Shown in pieces: positions 49,401 to 57,548 of a DNA stretch of 64,000 bases. The stretch spans positions 62,001 to 126,000 of the forward strand of contig NZ_JACYTQ010000003.1 of assembly GCF_014841125.1 (NCBI RefSeq). The letters are read 5' to 3'. How positions within the stretch are numbered: the stretch's first letter is position 1; each line of letters starts with the position of its first letter. A model generated the notes under the pieces. It saw only the letters and a program-made list of their open reading frames with translations. It was not told where the DNA came from and did not search any database. The translations under genes and the position numbers were made by a program. This DNA is from Echinicola arenosa (GTDB lineage Bacteria > Bacteroidota > Bacteroidia > Cytophagales > Cyclobacteriaceae).

Positions 49401-52400
49401 AGAATTACAGTTGCTGCAGAGGATGACGCTAGGGTTGTGGCCTTGAGGTTGGGAAGACTTGAAGTGATCAAGGAAAGCCTCACAGAAAATTATAATGCAG
49501 TTGGGAATGTGATTAACTACACTGTTGATGTTTCCAATATAGGCAATGCCACATTAGTGGATGTAGAAGTAACGGATCCATTGACAGGAATGGTTGAAAA
49601 CATTGCCCAGCTAAATCCTGGAGAAACAGTATCATTTACCACTGACTACTCTGTTACACAAGCTGACTTGGATGCTGGAGAGGTAGCCAATACAGCCTCC
49701 GCTTTAGGTTTGAGCCCAAGTGGAAGGGAAGTACAAGCCTCCGATGATGCGCTGGTACCAGCTGTAGAACAAGGGGCTATTTCCATTACGAAAACGCCAG
49801 ATGTACTATCTTATAGTGCTGTAGGCGAAATAGTCAATTATACTTTAGCGGTTACCAATATTGGAAATGTAACGCTTTCCAATACGCGAGTAATTGATCC
49901 ATTAACCGGTTTTGACCAAGCTATTGGAAAACTTGCCCCTGGTGAGTCCAGAAATTTGACCACCAGTTATACCATTAGCCTATCAGATTTAAATAGGGGG
50001 ATGGTTACCAATACAGCTAGCACCAGAGCAGTTACCCCGTCAGGAAAAGTCGTAGAAGATGAAGCTAGCGCAGAGGTAAGTGGTGTACAGGAGCCTGCCA
50101 TTAGCCTGACCAAATTGTCCAATAAATCGACAGTTTCAGAAGCTGGCGAATTGATTACCTATAGCTTAACAGTTACCAATACAGGAAATGTAAGCTTGCA
50201 TTCCTTAGCTTTGGTGGATCCGTTGACCGGACTTAGCGAAACGGCTACAACTTTTGCCCCTGGCCAAACTGCAACTTTGGAAAGCAGTTATGAGGTTACC
50301 CAAGCAGATATAGACGCTGGACTTATCATAAACAACGCTTCAGTGCGAGGGCTTTCTCCAATGGATGTTTTAGTGGAGGATAATGCTAGTGTGGAAGTGA
50401 TAGTTGTTCAAGAACCTAGTATTGTATTGGAAAAAACAGCCAATAAACCTTCTGTTTCACAAGCTGGTGAGTTGATAAGCTATGACCTTACGGTCAACAA
50501 CATGGGCAATGTTACTTTGACCAATGTTACCATTATTGATCCACTTACTGGACTGGAAGAAAATATCGGCGATTTGGCTCCTGGACAAAGCGAAACCGTT
50601 TCAAGTACTTATTCCGCAACACAAGCGGATATTGATGCAGGAGAAATAAATAATACGGCCAATGTGGAAGGGACTTCACCTCAAGGCATTGCAGTAGAGG
50701 ATAGTGCTTCTGCTCAAGTATTGACAGAAAGGACTCCTAACATCCTCATAGAAAAAACAGCGAGCCAAACCAGCTACAGTGAGGTAGGGGAAGAGATTAG
50801 ATATACCTTGACAGTGACCAATACTGGTAACGTAAGTTTGTCAGAGGTTTCAGTGACTGATCCATTGACAGACACCAATGAAGGATTAGGAAGTCTGTTA
50901 CCAGGCGAATCTGTTTCTGTAGAAACGAGTTATAGTATTGTGCAAAGTGACTTGGATGCGGGCAATGTGCTCAATACCGCAAGTACTAACGGAAAATCTC
51001 CTGATGGAATAGTGTTGGAAAGCGAGGATAGCCAAGTGATCTATGCCATTCAACAGGGAGAGATCAGTTTGGAAAAAACAGCTGATCAAGAAAGTGTCAC
51101 AGAAGCAGGTGAAATCATCAATTACACTATGGTAGTGACCAACACTGGGAATGTTACCTTGACAGATGTGACGATCTCAGACCCTATGGTCAATCTAAAT
51201 CAAAACATCGGTACGATGGCTCCGGGGCAATCACAGGAAATTTCTACCCAATACATGGTTAGCATTGAAGACGTTGCCAGTCAGACACCTATCATCAACC
51301 GGGCAGTGGTCACTGGTATAGACTTCAATGGTGAAACAGTGACTGATGATAGCGAAGCCCGTGTGACCATTCTTTGTTCCAGCAACACTTTGATCACAGG
51401 TAGGGTTTATGTAGAAGAAAATAATATGGCTTTGGAGAATATTCCTGTATTGTTGATTCCTTCTCAAAGCGATCGAGGAAGCGGCCAAATGGTGCTTACT
51501 GACGAAAACGGACAATACACCTTTGAAGGTATCCCAACAGGAAGCTATCAGTTGACAGTTTTCGATAGGAATTTGAATAAAAACCAAGGGCTTTACGCTT
51601 TAGGTTCCAACAGTCAAACTATCAATGTTGAATTATGTAATTACCAAACCGTTGACTTTGCTTATGCTCCATCTGAAATACCTGTTATTCACGGTTATGC
51701 ATGGTATGACCTAAATGGAGATGAGATCCAAAATGAATGGTTTGATGCCAATGATGATGGCCTTGTAACGAAAAATGCCATTGAACCGGGAGGAACATTC
51801 AATGTAAATGAATGGGAATGGTTTGATTTTAATGGTGACGGCAGTTATGAAGGGATTGAAAATGATGGTGAGCTCAATAAAGCAGGCTTTGGGAATGCAG
51901 CAGGCTTGAATATTCAAATAGAAGGGCCAAATGGCTATTTCAGAAAAACAGCCATCAATGAATATGGATTCTGGAGGCACTTCCTACAAAACAGTGATCC
52001 TTATGGAGAATATACCATCACACTAAATCCTGACAGCACTTTTGCTCAAAATGGCATCACGCTAGCAGCTTCTGGCTTAGTGAAAATGCTGCCAAATAGC
52101 GGCTCCAGAATGACGGGCATCCAAGAAAATCTGGTTTGTGAATTTACCACTGAGCAGGTGCTCACCCAAGTCTTAACGGTTGATAATGTTCCGGACTTTG
52201 ACTACGGGTTGACCTGTAGATTGGAAGAAGAGTTGATCATTGCCAATGATGATGATTTTGGAGAGTTTTTCTTGAGCTATGACGGTATCTTGGGTAATGT
52301 GCTTGAAAACGATTTGTTCGATGGAGTACCTGCTTTACCAGAAGATGTGCTGATTGAATTTACAGATATAGATGGTTTGATCGGGTTCTTTGTTGCCAAT

Positions 52401-53174
52401 AATGGTGATATCAATGTACTTCCTGGAATCAATGAAGACAGAATGTATACACTTCACTATGTGATCAGGGAAAGAGGTGATGAAGACAATTTTGATGAGG
52501 CCATTGTCACTTTCACTTTGGTAAATGATGAAGTGGATCTCGCAATCACCAAGACATCATTTGATAAAGAGATATACGAAGGAGATGAATTTGAGTACCA
52601 GATCATTGTGAACAATGTTCATGATACCGATGCGACCAATGTCACCATAGTGGATGTCATCCCGGATCAGCTCACTTATCTCAGCTCAGAAATATCGACT
52701 AATAGTGAACAAATTCTGGTCAATACCAATATAAATGGTAATGAGGTGACTTGGGCAATGCCATTATTGCCAATTGGCGGGGAAGTAACTATTGTCGTTA
52801 AGGTCAAAGCTGGTAATCCCGCCAGTTTGGTCAATACAGCTGTAGTCTCCGCATCGGAAGAAGATGTAAATCCTGAAGATAATACCGCTACTGATGTCAA
52901 CGAAGTTCGACCATTCAGGATTCCAAATGTTATCACTCCTAATGGTGATAATGACAATGACACCTTTGAGGTGCTTGGCTTAGGTAAATTTGAAAGCAAT
53001 AGAATTACGATCTTCAATAGGTATGGAGACCACGTGTTTGAGAAAGAAGATTACCAAAATGATTGGAGTGCAGAAGGTCTGGTAGCCGGTACCTATTATT
53101 ATATTTTATTGACCTATGATGAAGATGGTACTGAGCATGAGTTTAAGGGATGGATTCAAGTAATCAAAGAGTAG
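34461..53174 (+). CDS. Giant secreted repeat protein with type IX (CHU_C) sorting domain
   Basis: One uninterrupted frame of 6237 residues. The signal peptide is [20 protein letters not shown] and ends near IAYA. Two DUF11 domains (about 42-160 and 161-284) precede 49 tandem DUF7507/DUF11-like repeats (285-5638), an average of 109 residues each. Then come a Cna-B/carboxypeptidase-regulatory-like domain (from 5645), an Asp/Asn-rich region with [18 protein letters not shown] and [11 protein letters not shown] loops, a last DUF11 domain (6025-6148) and a gliding-motility-type C-terminal domain (6155-6237: [37 protein letters not shown]). The cysteines I could find are all after the repeats. It should be exported by Sec and the type IX system and retained at the surface, probably as a long fibrous adhesin or sheath. 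The PorP/SprF gene follows at once. Confidence 0.93.
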   Translation: MVIRQSAILVLIAFFSLTDQIAYAKSYKAESATEFTYHKAFVNDLIIDQMLSNNSPEVGSEIILTLSVNNNSEDPATGVVANSQLPNGLTYVSDNGSGTYDSGSGEWGIGGLAPNQSISLEITARVNPVGSYQIDASVSGDQIDLVPSNNSHSLTITPVPVADMSIGKTVSSMTPDIGDEVTFTITLDNIGPSPASGIQVEDQLPNGYSYVSSNANKGSYNNSTGIWNVGSINSNDQATLNIKALVLQPIGSINYNNTASIISQAEIDPVADNNTASIASEPVANPSWTISKSSSTPSYSNAGDEIVYEIRLENTGNVNISEVGLEDEQVSSGPDLINGDGNGDNILNPGEIWVFRATYNVTQEDIDNGSFTNTVSARGSPLVGNLDDVTDQETVSASQNPSWILSKSSTSSPNEFDSPGDVLTYELVIENTGNVSISSLTVSDNQADEAPTYISGDEDNDGVLDVEESWTYTVNYTVTQEDVDNGFFTNSATASGVASGGTLSDAAATEIVNAVQLPSWSISKTSVTTPNSYTNIGDELIYSIDVENTGNVSIANVNISDPGASSGPEYSSGDINDNNVLDVGETWTYTAGYVVSQEDIDHGSYTNTVTATGEPSGGDLSDVNDTETISANQEPSWTLSKSAITTGGYTNPGDVIEYEILVSNTGNISISEVNIDDEQATNGAIYQSGDEDNDEILDVGETWVFTASYSVTQEDIDTGSYTNTATGSAVPLSGEIDDLTANETVNANQNPSWEISKTTGEVSYSELGQILTYEITLTNTGNVSISNVVVSDPQATEGPTYLSGDVGVDEIMEPGETWTYSASHEVTNEDLDNGSFTNTVTATGDPAGGVLDETNDEVTINAVQDPSFTVLKVADKNGYSEVGEVITYTIYLNNNGNVSLFDLRVTDPLTRLDDGINIFYAGDTISFTTTHTVTQEDIDNGSIENVASISATDPEGNELTSSDDEIINASQTPKLTISKSSAQTEYDAVNEELVYTILVENTGNITIENPVVNDPQASTGPTYQSGDSDSDGILDVGEIWTYTATYLVTQEDIDNGSFTNTATASGDPVSGTLREESASETVNGIQLPEWTIQKTNTNTPNSFSQAGDELTYDIVITNTGNVSITNVEVFDPTATTGPIYQSGDVDGEEVLDVGESWVYLVTYTVTQANVDAGSYSNTASANGNSIGGTLPEVSDEETVVAEQVPAWTLTKTANKDTYQDVGETITYSIEVENTGNVSISNPVVDDPQASSGPTYQSGDTDSDGQIDPGEVWVYQASYVVSQEDIINGSYTNAATASGTPSGGDLADASDEITVNAIQVTELSLDKSVSQTTYSEDGVILEYTIVVSNSGNMPITNINVSDPLLGIDETIDSLAPGDSQTFTGSYTITQEDLDNGSITNIATTSGEDIDGASVEDTDEATSTAIQNPSISIEKELSDEGFSEEGDQLNYTITVTNTGNVTLSNVQVTDPLTGLDQTISSLEPGESVDINTTYTVTQEDVDNGVVTNTASVTGQDPNGADVSDTDDETINGAQTGDLDVKKTVEESGFYEAGDELHYTLTLTNNGNVDVTDITLTDPLTGLTETIDLLEPGESLTFSTTYTVTQEDIDNGMVLNTVNVSGTDPDGNTVTDSDDIALNGSQNPELTVNKTSVESEYNSAGDVLTYQIVVTNTGNVTITGIEVTDPLTGANETIPELEPGESYTINTDYTVTADDVSNGNIANVATATGQDPNGNDVSDGDANNISINGTDRYEIRILKDVQEFGYSESGQILNYTIVVRNRGTVLLENILVTDPLTGLNQTIPSLTPGQAETFNETYTVTQLDVDNAIINNTATAATNTPVTLSESVDESIVGAQTPAIKLRKTVEESGYELPGEVLTYNVEVENTGNVTLSTVNVTDPLTGSDETLVSLAPDEVQIFTFNYTVTQEDVDRGYIENIANVTSTAPKGGTIEDGDTVRLSGAQNTRLSLIKTVNESTYNQVGDELNYTITVENTGNTTLFDLVIVDPLTGLNETIISLSPGDNEEFNETYVITQEDLDLGAVNNTVTLTGEDFNGILINRESSVSVPASQNPQLSVTKTPDITTFDQVGVLINYVITVSNTGNITIENISVNDPKANNGPTYQSGDVNSNSIMEVGETWTYSADYTTVQEDVDSGGFTNTVTASGDPAGGNLSNGQASATVNAIQSPSWNMSKTSTNSPNSYANVGDQLSYEISLENTGNVSIRNIVITDNGADNSPVLTSGDSDNDNELDVGEVWLLEAIHTVTQTDMDAGSYVNVAVASGGPAGGILENISDDETVNAIQNPAWTLTKISTTEPNSFNSPDDKLNFEILLENTGNISISEVNLSDPLVSEGPTYRGGDSDLDGVLDVGEIWTYTAKYTTSQTDVDQGEFLNTATATGTPAGGDLAPAVGEVVVPAIEAPALSITKTVEQSGFTAPGDLLNYTIIVTNSGNQTISNLTVSDPLTGLEDTQISLTPGQSKVYNEVYAVTQNDLDVGTIENTATAIGFDPNDNEISAEDSEIINGSQSPSIDIIKSVSESGYIRAGDLVRYTIFVGNTGNVTLFDVRITDPMINLDITLDELAPGEIERFNDFYAIRQEDVDRGELANVATVTATDINGGTLTDSDDELLKGTQIPGMAASKATTTDTYVSVGDIINYTISITNTGNVTLFNVLIEDPKAEISSTNPVPSIAPREVVVLDATHVVTQADIDAGKYVNRATANGFDPMDVPIGATTNQVTVPATQNPSISIIKSTSTVDYDEVGDIINYTIEIKNTGNVTLTGIKVSDPKAEFISPTDIPVLSPGESVVLEAQHVVNQADIDAAEYANVSHVTSKDPNNANINDDSNQVIVPAIQSPSMEVTKLSDLSTYSEVGEVIPYEITVQNTGNVTLSNITISDPKAEVLSGSPIAVLAPGESAEITAQHVVTQADLDAGKYTNQATASGSDPLQNAVVEVSNEVVLTAVQTPSFIISKSTSTPIYANVGDIALYELNVENTGNVTLSNIIVTDPKAEITSGSPIATLAPGKIANVAAQHLITQADIDAGSYTNIALASGIDVNGERLSTNSNQVTITAIQSPSIEITKTAEPNSYEQVGEEINYIIIVTNTGNVTLTNVQVDDPLTGLNESVSTLAPGEEKSYETQIIITQEELDFGSVINTASTIGFDPNGAEVIDEDDETTTAVQNPSLTITKVGDKTSVSEAGEVINYTLTITNDGNLSVSNVSIKDPLTGLDEVLPTMTPGQTEVFNASYQVTQADIDRGSIPNTATVNGLAANGDLVNDSDDYLVTADQIKSLGISKRSNAFTYSMVDETLEYQIVVGNTGNVTLTNVSISDNQLGYEQSVGTLMPGQTAVFTVSYSVTQSDLDNGSFVNTANVTGQAPDGETLTENDSFTTRALQAGAIEVEKSAIPRFFNNAGDQITYSIKVTNNGNVTLSNIIVSDPLTGMNETIPSLTPGEEQILNTIYEVSQENVDNRSVLNRATAIGTTPAGNEVSDFDEFRIYSFGTPGIEITKSATPLTFDQAGDVIEYVLEVENIGSLTLENVVVSDPLTGLSETIAILEPGQIEVFNTSYVTTQENIDQGELANTASVSATAPSGNEVTDSDRAVVIPVRSASMELVKTSDPSLVSEAGASISYNFELTNTGNVTLTNVQIIDEKIGFNQQVGTLAPGQSVNYSASYEATQEDIDAGVIINTALANAQDPSGEDLSAEDQATVLVRRSGNISVTKVADVNTVTSAGELIHYSIEVTNSGNVTLTNVQITDPLTGMDENIGSLNPGESQPFETSYTVSQADIDAGEIPNTVVAQGTTPADRTVTAEAEELVTALKLGSIQIEKSTELPSYSLIGTEIPYTITVTNNGNVSLTEVIVNDPLTGMVQSIEVLAPGESQSFATSYTTTQLDLDNGQVRNIATARGRTPQGVLKVDAAVVEVPAEQMPALDLVKTADVSSFSEVGDEINYTLVVTNTGNVTLNNGTISDPLTGLNLSGGTLVPGDSKTFKTQYVITQEDIDNGLVSNVATTTGKSPLGVTVTDQAELAINANQSPSISLIKTSSISTFDEVGVRITYQLTVTNTGNVTLTDVQVTDPLTGMDVSVGNLSPDEEKDFTTNYLTTQSDLDAGAVINDAISTGLDPLGEIVSDTAQVTVSAIQEASLTLEKTADRSNYEALGEVISYTLVATNTGNVTLTDVQVTDPLTGMEENIGDMAPGDVEELTSTYTISQVDLDQGNVTNTAIAVGVDPEGASISDSDFVEINAIQEPSISLEKSTEATTYDSVDEVIFYTLLVTNTGNVSLEEVTVRDPLTGFVENVGTMVPGESRTLTTTYTVTQADLDKGLITNRATVVGVDPIGQRVSDEDAVSIEANQLIEIGLDKKASPKTYSQVGQEITYTLTVTNEGNVTLKNVLTEDPLTDFSQVVAKLLPGQRESYAISYLITQADLDRGQVNNEAITSGVGPEGTTVEDIDTEQIFALQSPSLSVEKTANPKTYASPGEVITYTLVVTNTGNVSLRAVDVEDPLTNFDQVINLMAPGVSQTFTTTYTVTQDDIDNGSITNTASASGISPSNESVTAEDNAKVVALQAGSIEIEKTSNPKIFEFAGEVVTYTITITNTGNLTLSNIVVTDDKVGFAENLTALVPGESETYTLDYTLTQEDIDGLILINTAFVTATTPDGETVTDTDKAAVGARGEGAIEVKKSSNPKLYDEPGDIITYTLEVENIGNVTLSNVVLQDPLTGFVQNITELLPEEVQIFTIDYMVSQEDIDNGLITNTATAEGTTPVGKLVNSDDSAVVIALRSGSIELVKSADVDVYDEAGDEINYTLVITNTGNVTLTNVQITDPLTGLDQSIPSMAPGQQETYNVVYNVTQDDVDWGSIRNVANVTGMTPAGNAVNDSDEVRIRALRASNVSLEKTASPRVYATPGEVITYTIKVFNTGNTTLSNLTVGDPLTAMLENISSIVPGDSVEFTTSYTITQADIDQGEIINTAAVRGFDPNRITVAAEDDARVVALRLGRLEVIKESLTENYNAVGNVINYTVDVSNIGNATLVDVEVTDPLTGMVENIAQLNPGETVSFTTDYSVTQADLDAGEVANTASALGLSPSGREVQASDDALVPAVEQGAISITKTPDVLSYSAVGEIVNYTLAVTNIGNVTLSNTRVIDPLTGFDQAIGKLAPGESRNLTTSYTISLSDLNRGMVTNTASTRAVTPSGKVVEDEASAEVSGVQEPAISLTKLSNKSTVSEAGELITYSLTVTNTGNVSLHSLALVDPLTGLSETATTFAPGQTATLESSYEVTQADIDAGLIINNASVRGLSPMDVLVEDNASVEVIVVQEPSIVLEKTANKPSVSQAGELISYDLTVNNMGNVTLTNVTIIDPLTGLEENIGDLAPGQSETVSSTYSATQADIDAGEINNTANVEGTSPQGIAVEDSASAQVLTERTPNILIEKTASQTSYSEVGEEIRYTLTVTNTGNVSLSEVSVTDPLTDTNEGLGSLLPGESVSVETSYSIVQSDLDAGNVLNTASTNGKSPDGIVLESEDSQVIYAIQQGEISLEKTADQESVTEAGEIINYTMVVTNTGNVTLTDVTISDPMVNLNQNIGTMAPGQSQEISTQYMVSIEDVASQTPIINRAVVTGIDFNGETVTDDSEARVTILCSSNTLITGRVYVEENNMALENIPVLLIPSQSDRGSGQMVLTDENGQYTFEGIPTGSYQLTVFDRNLNKNQGLYALGSNSQTINVELCNYQTVDFAYAPSEIPVIHGYAWYDLNGDEIQNEWFDANDDGLVTKNAIEPGGTFNVNEWEWFDFNGDGSYEGIENDGELNKAGFGNAAGLNIQIEGPNGYFRKTAINEYGFWRHFLQNSDPYGEYTITLNPDSTFAQNGITLAASGLVKMLPNSGSRMTGIQENLVCEFTTEQVLTQVLTVDNVPDFDYGLTCRLEEELIIANDDDFGEFFLSYDGILGNVLENDLFDGVPALPEDVLIEFTDIDGLIGFFVANNGDINVLPGINEDRMYTLHYVIRERGDEDNFDEAIVTFTLVNDEVDLAITKTSFDKEIYEGDEFEYQIIVNNVHDTDATNVTIVDVIPDQLTYLSSEISTNSEQILVNTNINGNEVTWAMPLLPIGGEVTIVVKVKAGNPASLVNTAVVSASEEDVNPEDNTATDVNEVRPFRIPNVITPNGDNDNDTFEVLGLGKFESNRITIFNRYGDHVFEKEDYQNDWSAEGLVAGTYYYILLTYDEDGTEHEFKGWIQVIKE
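35313..37052 (+). repeat. Long-class repeats 1-5 with EF-hand-like loops
   Basis: Five units averaging 116 residues. Each carries an extra acidic loop of the form SGDxDxDGxLDVGExW after the GPTY-like strand. It is absent from the common 107-residue class. Confidence 0.85.
37374..38414 (+). repeat. Long-class repeats 7-9 (triplet block A)
   Basis: Three long units (347 residues) with acidic loops such as [13 protein letters not shown]. Unit by unit they resemble repeats 17-19. Confidence 0.8.
40662..41708 (+). repeat. Long-class repeats 17-19 (triplet block B)
   Basis: Three long units (349 residues). Shared marks with block A: NITIEN in the first unit, the T-N-x-P-N-S start in the second, and PAWTLTK in the third. 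Confidence 0.8.
42351..43670 (+). repeat. Third-class repeats 22-25 (DPKAE type)
   Basis: Four consecutive 110-residue units in which the common DPLTG strand is replaced by DPKAE and the later strand reads [13 protein letters not shown] or similar. They form a distinct local subfamily. Confidence 0.8.
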
Positions 53175-53179
53175 AAATC

Positions 53180-54154
53180 ATGAAAAGGACTTTAAAAATA
53201 TTTATCATTGGCTTTTTGATTGGAAGTTTTGGCATAGGAAAAATATCAGCCCAACAGCTCCCCCAGTTCAGCCAGTATATGTTTAATGGCCTGCATATCA
53301 ATCCAGGGTATGCAGGCTACAAAGGTGAACCTTATATTCAATCCACTTACCGAAGTCAGTGGGTTAATTTTCCAGGCGCCCCCAAAACCTTTACACTTAC
53401 GGCCGACCTTAGTGCCAATGAAGGAAAAATGGGGTTTGGCATCTCATTTTTGAGTGATAAGCTAGGTCCAGCCAATACCAATGGGGCTTTGCTCACTTAT
53501 GCTTATAGAATTCAAACAGGGGTGAATTCGTTTTTGGGTTTGGGAATTAGCGGTGGGGTTTCAGAATATGCGATAGATGGCTCCATGTTGGATCCCAATG
53601 ATTACCCTGATGCAGAACTTCCGCAAGGAAGGATAAATCTCTTTACACCTAATATGAATGGTGGTATCTTCTTTCATACTACCCGGTTTTATGCCGGATT
53701 AAGTGCTTACAATATGGTTGGAAAAAAGTCCTTGGAAAGAGAAGATGTAGCATTGGCATATCATGACTTTCACTATTACTTGACTGCAGGACTAATGATT
53801 CCTTTTTCAGAGAATGTTCAGCTAAAGCCTTCATTTTTGATCAAAGAGGTAAAAGGCTCTCCTACCAATTTTGATTTAAATGCCATGTTTTTGTTTTATG
53901 AGAGAATTTGGTTGGGAGGTTCTTACAGGGCAAACAGCAAACTATGGAATGACAACTTAGAGGACAATCTGAATAATAGAAATGCCCTCGCCTTAATTCT
54001 TGAGATTTTCGCTACTAACAATTTCAGGATAGGCTATGCTTATGATCATAGTCTAAATGTTTTGAACAATTACAGAAACAATAGCCATGAAGTGTCAATA
54101 GGATATTATATCTCACCAAAAAATGTTAGAATAAGAAATCAAAGGTGGTTTTAG
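53180..54154 (+). CDS. PorP/SprF family type IX secretion-associated outer-membrane protein
   Basis: 324 residues from the ATG at 53180, five bases after the giant gene stop. The signal peptide is KIFIIGFLIGSFGIGKISAQ. The mature N-terminus QLPQFSQYMFNGLHINPGYAG is the hallmark of PorP/SprF proteins, followed by YRSQWVNFPGAPKTFTLTAD and a barrel with RIGYAYDHSLNVLNNY near the end. Family members are encoded next to large CHU_C-type cargo and are needed for its secretion or surface attachment (SprF for SprB in Flavobacterium). By position this one should serve the giant protein. Confidence 0.93.
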   Translation: MKRTLKIFIIGFLIGSFGIGKISAQQLPQFSQYMFNGLHINPGYAGYKGEPYIQSTYRSQWVNFPGAPKTFTLTADLSANEGKMGFGISFLSDKLGPANTNGALLTYAYRIQTGVNSFLGLGISGGVSEYAIDGSMLDPNDYPDAELPQGRINLFTPNMNGGIFFHTTRFYAGLSAYNMVGKKSLEREDVALAYHDFHYYLTAGLMIPFSENVQLKPSFLIKEVKGSPTNFDLNAMFLFYERIWLGGSYRANSKLWNDNLEDNLNNRNALALILEIFATNNFRIGYAYDHSLNVLNNYRNNSHEVSIGYYISPKNVRIRNQRWF

Positions 54155-54394
54155 TTAAATTTTATAAAATAAACTGTTTGTAATCATTTTTGAGCTGTTT
54201 GTTTTTAGAGCATAGTTTTTACAGTTCTCCTACTATCTTTTTCTCCCTGATATTTACTGTTGGGCCGTTTTAAAATGGTTTGTCTTCTTATATCTTATTG
54301 ATAATAAGTGATTTATTTGTTAAATTAAGTAGGTAGATTATTGGATATTGTTTTTGTTGATCAAACACCAAGATACACCACAAAACTGTTTAAA

Positions 54395-55192
54395 ATGAAA
54401 CGATTCATTGGGCTTTTAACCATTGCATTGGTAATTGTCATAGTCCTGATTTTTGTGACCAATCCTGAATTATTAAATAAGGTATGGCTCTATATTATTG
54501 GGTTTATTGGCTATATCGTGATGCTTGGGGAAAAGGGTGTTTCAGTGGTTAAGAAAGCATTTGGTAGCGATAAAATACCTCCAGATAATTTGAGTCAAAA
54601 TATCTCAAATGAACAAGGTGTCAGGGAGTTAAGCCTAACTGAGCTTGAAAAGAAGGTAGCCGAAGTGGCAACCAGATTAAATAATGATCCAATAGAAGGT
54701 AAAGCGCTAGGAAACGGAACCGTTACCATCCTGAGGTATTTGGATGATGGTGAAAGTACTTTAGGATTATTGTTTTTAAGAAACCAATTCTTTGCCTATA
54801 CTTTAGAAGATACTTTTAGAGCAGAAAAAATACATGGAAAAACCAGAATACCAGAGGGGTTTTATTCTGTCGATTTTTTAAAGGAGCAGACACCCAAGAC
54901 ACTGGCCTATCGAAATAGCAGGCCTTGGTTTGATTATCATTTGGAAATCAAGAACGTACCCAATTTCAGCAATATTTATATCCACGTGGGAAATACCCAT
55001 GAAGATACTAAAGGGTGTATTTTAATAGCTGATGGGGTAAATGCAAGCACCTCCAAGTCTGTTGCCATGTCAAGGCAAGCCTATGAAAGGTTCTATAAAA
55101 AAATCAGCAGTTTACTGAAGTCAAATGAGAAAGTCAACATCCAGATCTATGATGAAGACTGGTTTGAAAAAAGCAAAATGACAACCATATGA
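54395..55192 (+). CDS. DUF5675 membrane protein
   Basis: 265 residues. I start at ATG 54395 (MKRFIGLLTIALVIVIVLIF), since the upstream TTG at 54341 adds a charged tail before the helix. Two membrane helices (about 5-25 and 33-52) are followed by a linker with a coiled-coil-like stretch, and then a DUF5675 domain at about 105-262: LLFLRNQFFAYTLEDTFR, KIHGKTRIPEGFYSV, and the His/Cys pair in YIHVGNTHEDTKGCIL. The H-x-G-N...T-x-G-C-I arrangement recalls the L,D-transpeptidase (YkuD) active-site pattern, so a role at peptidoglycan is possible but unproved. The stop overlaps the next start by 4 bp. Confidence 0.75.
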   Translation: MKRFIGLLTIALVIVIVLIFVTNPELLNKVWLYIIGFIGYIVMLGEKGVSVVKKAFGSDKIPPDNLSQNISNEQGVRELSLTELEKKVAEVATRLNNDPIEGKALGNGTVTILRYLDDGESTLGLLFLRNQFFAYTLEDTFRAEKIHGKTRIPEGFYSVDFLKEQTPKTLAYRNSRPWFDYHLEIKNVPNFSNIYIHVGNTHEDTKGCILIADGVNASTSKSVAMSRQAYERFYKKISSLLKSNEKVNIQIYDEDWFEKSKMTTI

Positions 55193-56919
55193 ACAAATTT
55201 ATCCAACAAAATAAACTAGGGGTCCTGCGGGTAGTGACCATTTTTTTAATGGTGATACTATGTGCTGTTTTGGTTTACTTCCTTCTTGATAAGCAGGATG
55301 AAAAGGGTGCAGATATTGGTAAAACCCAACAGTGGATAGGAGTGGGAGCAGTCTTTCTGGTTGGAATTGCTATAATGTATAGCGTGGTTGTCAAATATTT
55401 CAGGTCACCAGAAAAGAAGAGAGGAATATATCGAAACAAGTACCATGATGTGTTTTTCAAGGGAACGGTAATTTTTGCCATTTTATTGGCAATAGGAGGG
55501 AACCTGTATGGGTTGCTTTCCTATTTCGAAGGAGGTAATCCTTATCGGATTGTCGGACTATCGATTACGGTGATTTGGTTAGCGGTTTTTATGATCTATT
55601 TTGTGTGGTCGGTATACTTTTACAATATCAATTATGGAATCACAGATGAGGAGTGGGAAAAGATTTTTAGAGCAAAAGAAATGAATGAGTTTGGTGTCAC
55701 ACATGATGACCCCGGCCTTGTGGAACCACTTTTTAATCCTTATCGAAGTCAGACCTTTGGTCTTCCTCCTGGGACAGTTAGAGGCATGATTGCTTTTACA
55801 TTGCTGATTGGTGGGATTTCTTTATTGATCAGTAGTTATGGCCTTGATTATGTTTCCAATGCTGAGGTGGCACTTAGGGCAAAACAATTTGAATTTTTTG
55901 AAACAGCATTTTTGATGATGATAGCTTTTTATTTTGGCGACAAGTCTTTGAAATACCTTCAGAAAAGATGGAATGTAAATCAGGAACCAACGGAAGATAA
56001 TGAGGAAGAAAATAGCCAGAAAACTTCTGGTAATCCTCTGGAAACAAAAACTACTGAGACCTTTAGCTTTCCTACTTCGGATCCAATGGCCATCGAGGAC
56101 CAAGCTTTTTTAGAAGAAGATGAGATGTTTGCAGAGAGCAATAAAACAGCGGATTTAACCAAGCCAGTTACCCAACTAAAGAATGCTTTAAATACTACTC
56201 CAACACCCCCTGTTACAGCTATAGGTTCTGCCTATGTGCAAATCATGGACAATATCAATGCGAAGTTATTGATAGATGAAGAAATTAAAGAAGCCTTGGT
56301 TGATTTGAAAGCAGAAAAAGGAATTGAATTGACCCTACCTATTGTAAAGGCGGTTATATCTGTCGAATCTTCCGGGAGAGGACATTTGAAGGATGGTAGG
56401 GCAAAGATTCTTTTTGAGGGACATAAATTTTGGTATTGGCTGTCCAAAGCTGGGAAGAAAGAGGAAGAGTTAGTAGAACTTCAAAAAGAGCACCCCAGCA
56501 TCATTTATCCAAAGTGGACAAGGGAATATTATGGTTTAGGGAAGGAAGAGTACAAGCGCTTGGAATTAGCCAAAAAAATAAATGAAAAAGCAGCAGTTTA
56601 CTCTGCCTCTTGGGGCCTTTTTCAGATTTTAGGAGAGAACCTTGAAAACAATATTAAAAGCAGAAATTACAAAGACGTAGCAGAATTTGAGGCAAAGCAG
56701 CATGAAGCGGAGTACTACCATTTTCTTGATTTTCTAGCCTTTATCCAATATAAAAAATTGAAAGGCAAAGCTTTGATCAATTATATCGCGGAAGGAAATG
56801 AAGGTGGATATGATTGGGCATCCTTTGCTTATGGCTACAATGGTAGAGGTTATAAGGCCAATAAGTATGATCAGAAAATGGAAGCCGCTTATCATAAATT
56901 CAAAAAGGAATTGGGATGA
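55189..56919 (+). CDS. Six-helix membrane protein fused to an N-acetylmuramidase domain
   Basis: 576 residues. Helices lie at about 12-33, 47-68, 90-112, 119-145, 198-217 and 232-250. A Glu/Thr/Pro-rich linker (about 265-340) leads to a C-terminal N-acetylmuramidase domain (PF11860/DUF3380-like, as in phage endolysins): LPIVKAVISVESSGRGHLKDG with the likely catalytic Glu, AKILFEGHKFWYWLSK, YSASWGLFQILGEN and the end FAYGYNGRGYKANKYD. The expected reaction is cleavage of the MurNAc-GlcNAc bond of peptidoglycan, with the domain in the periplasm. Such domains are usually free phage or secreted enzymes, so the membrane fusion is unusual. It overlaps both neighbours by 4 bp. Confidence 0.8.
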   Translation: MNKFIQQNKLGVLRVVTIFLMVILCAVLVYFLLDKQDEKGADIGKTQQWIGVGAVFLVGIAIMYSVVVKYFRSPEKKRGIYRNKYHDVFFKGTVIFAILLAIGGNLYGLLSYFEGGNPYRIVGLSITVIWLAVFMIYFVWSVYFYNINYGITDEEWEKIFRAKEMNEFGVTHDDPGLVEPLFNPYRSQTFGLPPGTVRGMIAFTLLIGGISLLISSYGLDYVSNAEVALRAKQFEFFETAFLMMIAFYFGDKSLKYLQKRWNVNQEPTEDNEEENSQKTSGNPLETKTTETFSFPTSDPMAIEDQAFLEEDEMFAESNKTADLTKPVTQLKNALNTTPTPPVTAIGSAYVQIMDNINAKLLIDEEIKEALVDLKAEKGIELTLPIVKAVISVESSGRGHLKDGRAKILFEGHKFWYWLSKAGKKEEELVELQKEHPSIIYPKWTREYYGLGKEEYKRLELAKKINEKAAVYSASWGLFQILGENLENNIKSRNYKDVAEFEAKQHEAEYYHFLDFLAFIQYKKLKGKALINYIAEGNEGGYDWASFAYGYNGRGYKANKYDQKMEAAYHKFKKELG

Positions 56920-57548
56920 TTGGCTCCTTTACATATCGTTTCATATGTCATGTTTGTTATTGTGTTTGTCTGATATTTTTCTCTTGTAATCGAGACGAAA
57001 GAGCATTGGTGGTGGGCAAAATACAACTTGCAAGCGATTTGTCCACTACTGAGTTTGTGATTGATAAGGTTGTCTTTGGCACAAAAACTAAGAAACTGTT
57101 GTTGATCAATATCAGTGAAGCGCAATTTTTGGCTTATTCCAAAGCAACGGTCAAGACTGGAGTGGATCTCAGTAAGATTAGCCCAGAGGATATCTTAATT
57201 GATAGAAACAAAATTGAACTAAGACTTCCAGCTATTGAGGTAATCAACTTTTCTTATCCTCCATCTAGTTTTGTAGAGGACACTTTAGTCTCTGATACCA
57301 GGTCATTTCTTAATAAAATCAACATCCGAGACCAAGAAGAGTTTTTCCGATTGGCTGAATTGGACATTCGATCCAACCTTCAATATATGGGATTAGTGAA
57401 AACCTCCCAAGATCATACGCGAAAGATGTTTAAAGTACTTTTGAGTTCTTTGGGGTATAAGGAGGTTTACATTAGTTTTAAAAGTGACGAGCTATTAATT
57501 CCACAAGTGAATTTACTAGCGGATCAAGATCAAATTGTAAGTCCATGA
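56916..57548 (+). CDS. DUF4230-like lipoprotein
   Basis: 210 residues. The N-terminus has a Cys-rich hydrophobic segment ending at a lipobox-like FFSC (ICHVCYCVCLIFFSC), so it is probably lipidated. The body matches the DUF4230 pattern: GKIQLASDLSTTEFVIDKVV, FLAYSKATVKTGVDLSKISP, IELRLPAIEV, and a late NLQYMGLVKTSQDHTRKMFK helix. No enzyme motif is seen. The ATG overlaps the stop of the muramidase gene (ATGA), and its own stop overlaps the next gene in the same way. The DUF assignment is by pattern only. Confidence 0.65.
   Translation: MIGSFTYRFICHVCYCVCLIFFSCNRDERALVVGKIQLASDLSTTEFVIDKVVFGTKTKKLLLINISEAQFLAYSKATVKTGVDLSKISPEDILIDRNKIELRLPAIEVINFSYPPSSFVEDTLVSDTRSFLNKINIRDQEEFFRLAELDIRSNLQYMGLVKTSQDHTRKMFKVLLSSLGYKEVYISFKSDELLIPQVNLLADQDQIVSP

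Larger units (their letters stand above)
35313..51374 (+). repeat. Coding tandem array of 49 repeats
   Basis: Each unit starts near P-S-(I/W)-x-(I/L)-x-K, has a core NTGNV(T/S)(L/I) and ends in T-Q-(E/A)-D-(I/L)-D-x-G plus NTAxA. I counted 49 units; the arithmetic agrees: blocks of 580, 107, 347, 749, 349, 214, 440 and 2568 residues sum to 5354. The commonest unit is 107 residues (321 bp). Confidence 0.9.

Noticed and set aside
35313-51374. Regularly spaced repeats considered as CRISPR or noncoding satellite
   Set aside because: The period is about 321 bp, the frame is open throughout and conservation is at the protein level, so it is a coding repeat array.
53150-53179. Upstream start of the PorP/SprF gene overlapping the giant gene
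   Set aside because: Starting at 53150 adds ten polar residues before the signal peptide; the ATG at 53180 gives a normal signal sequence.
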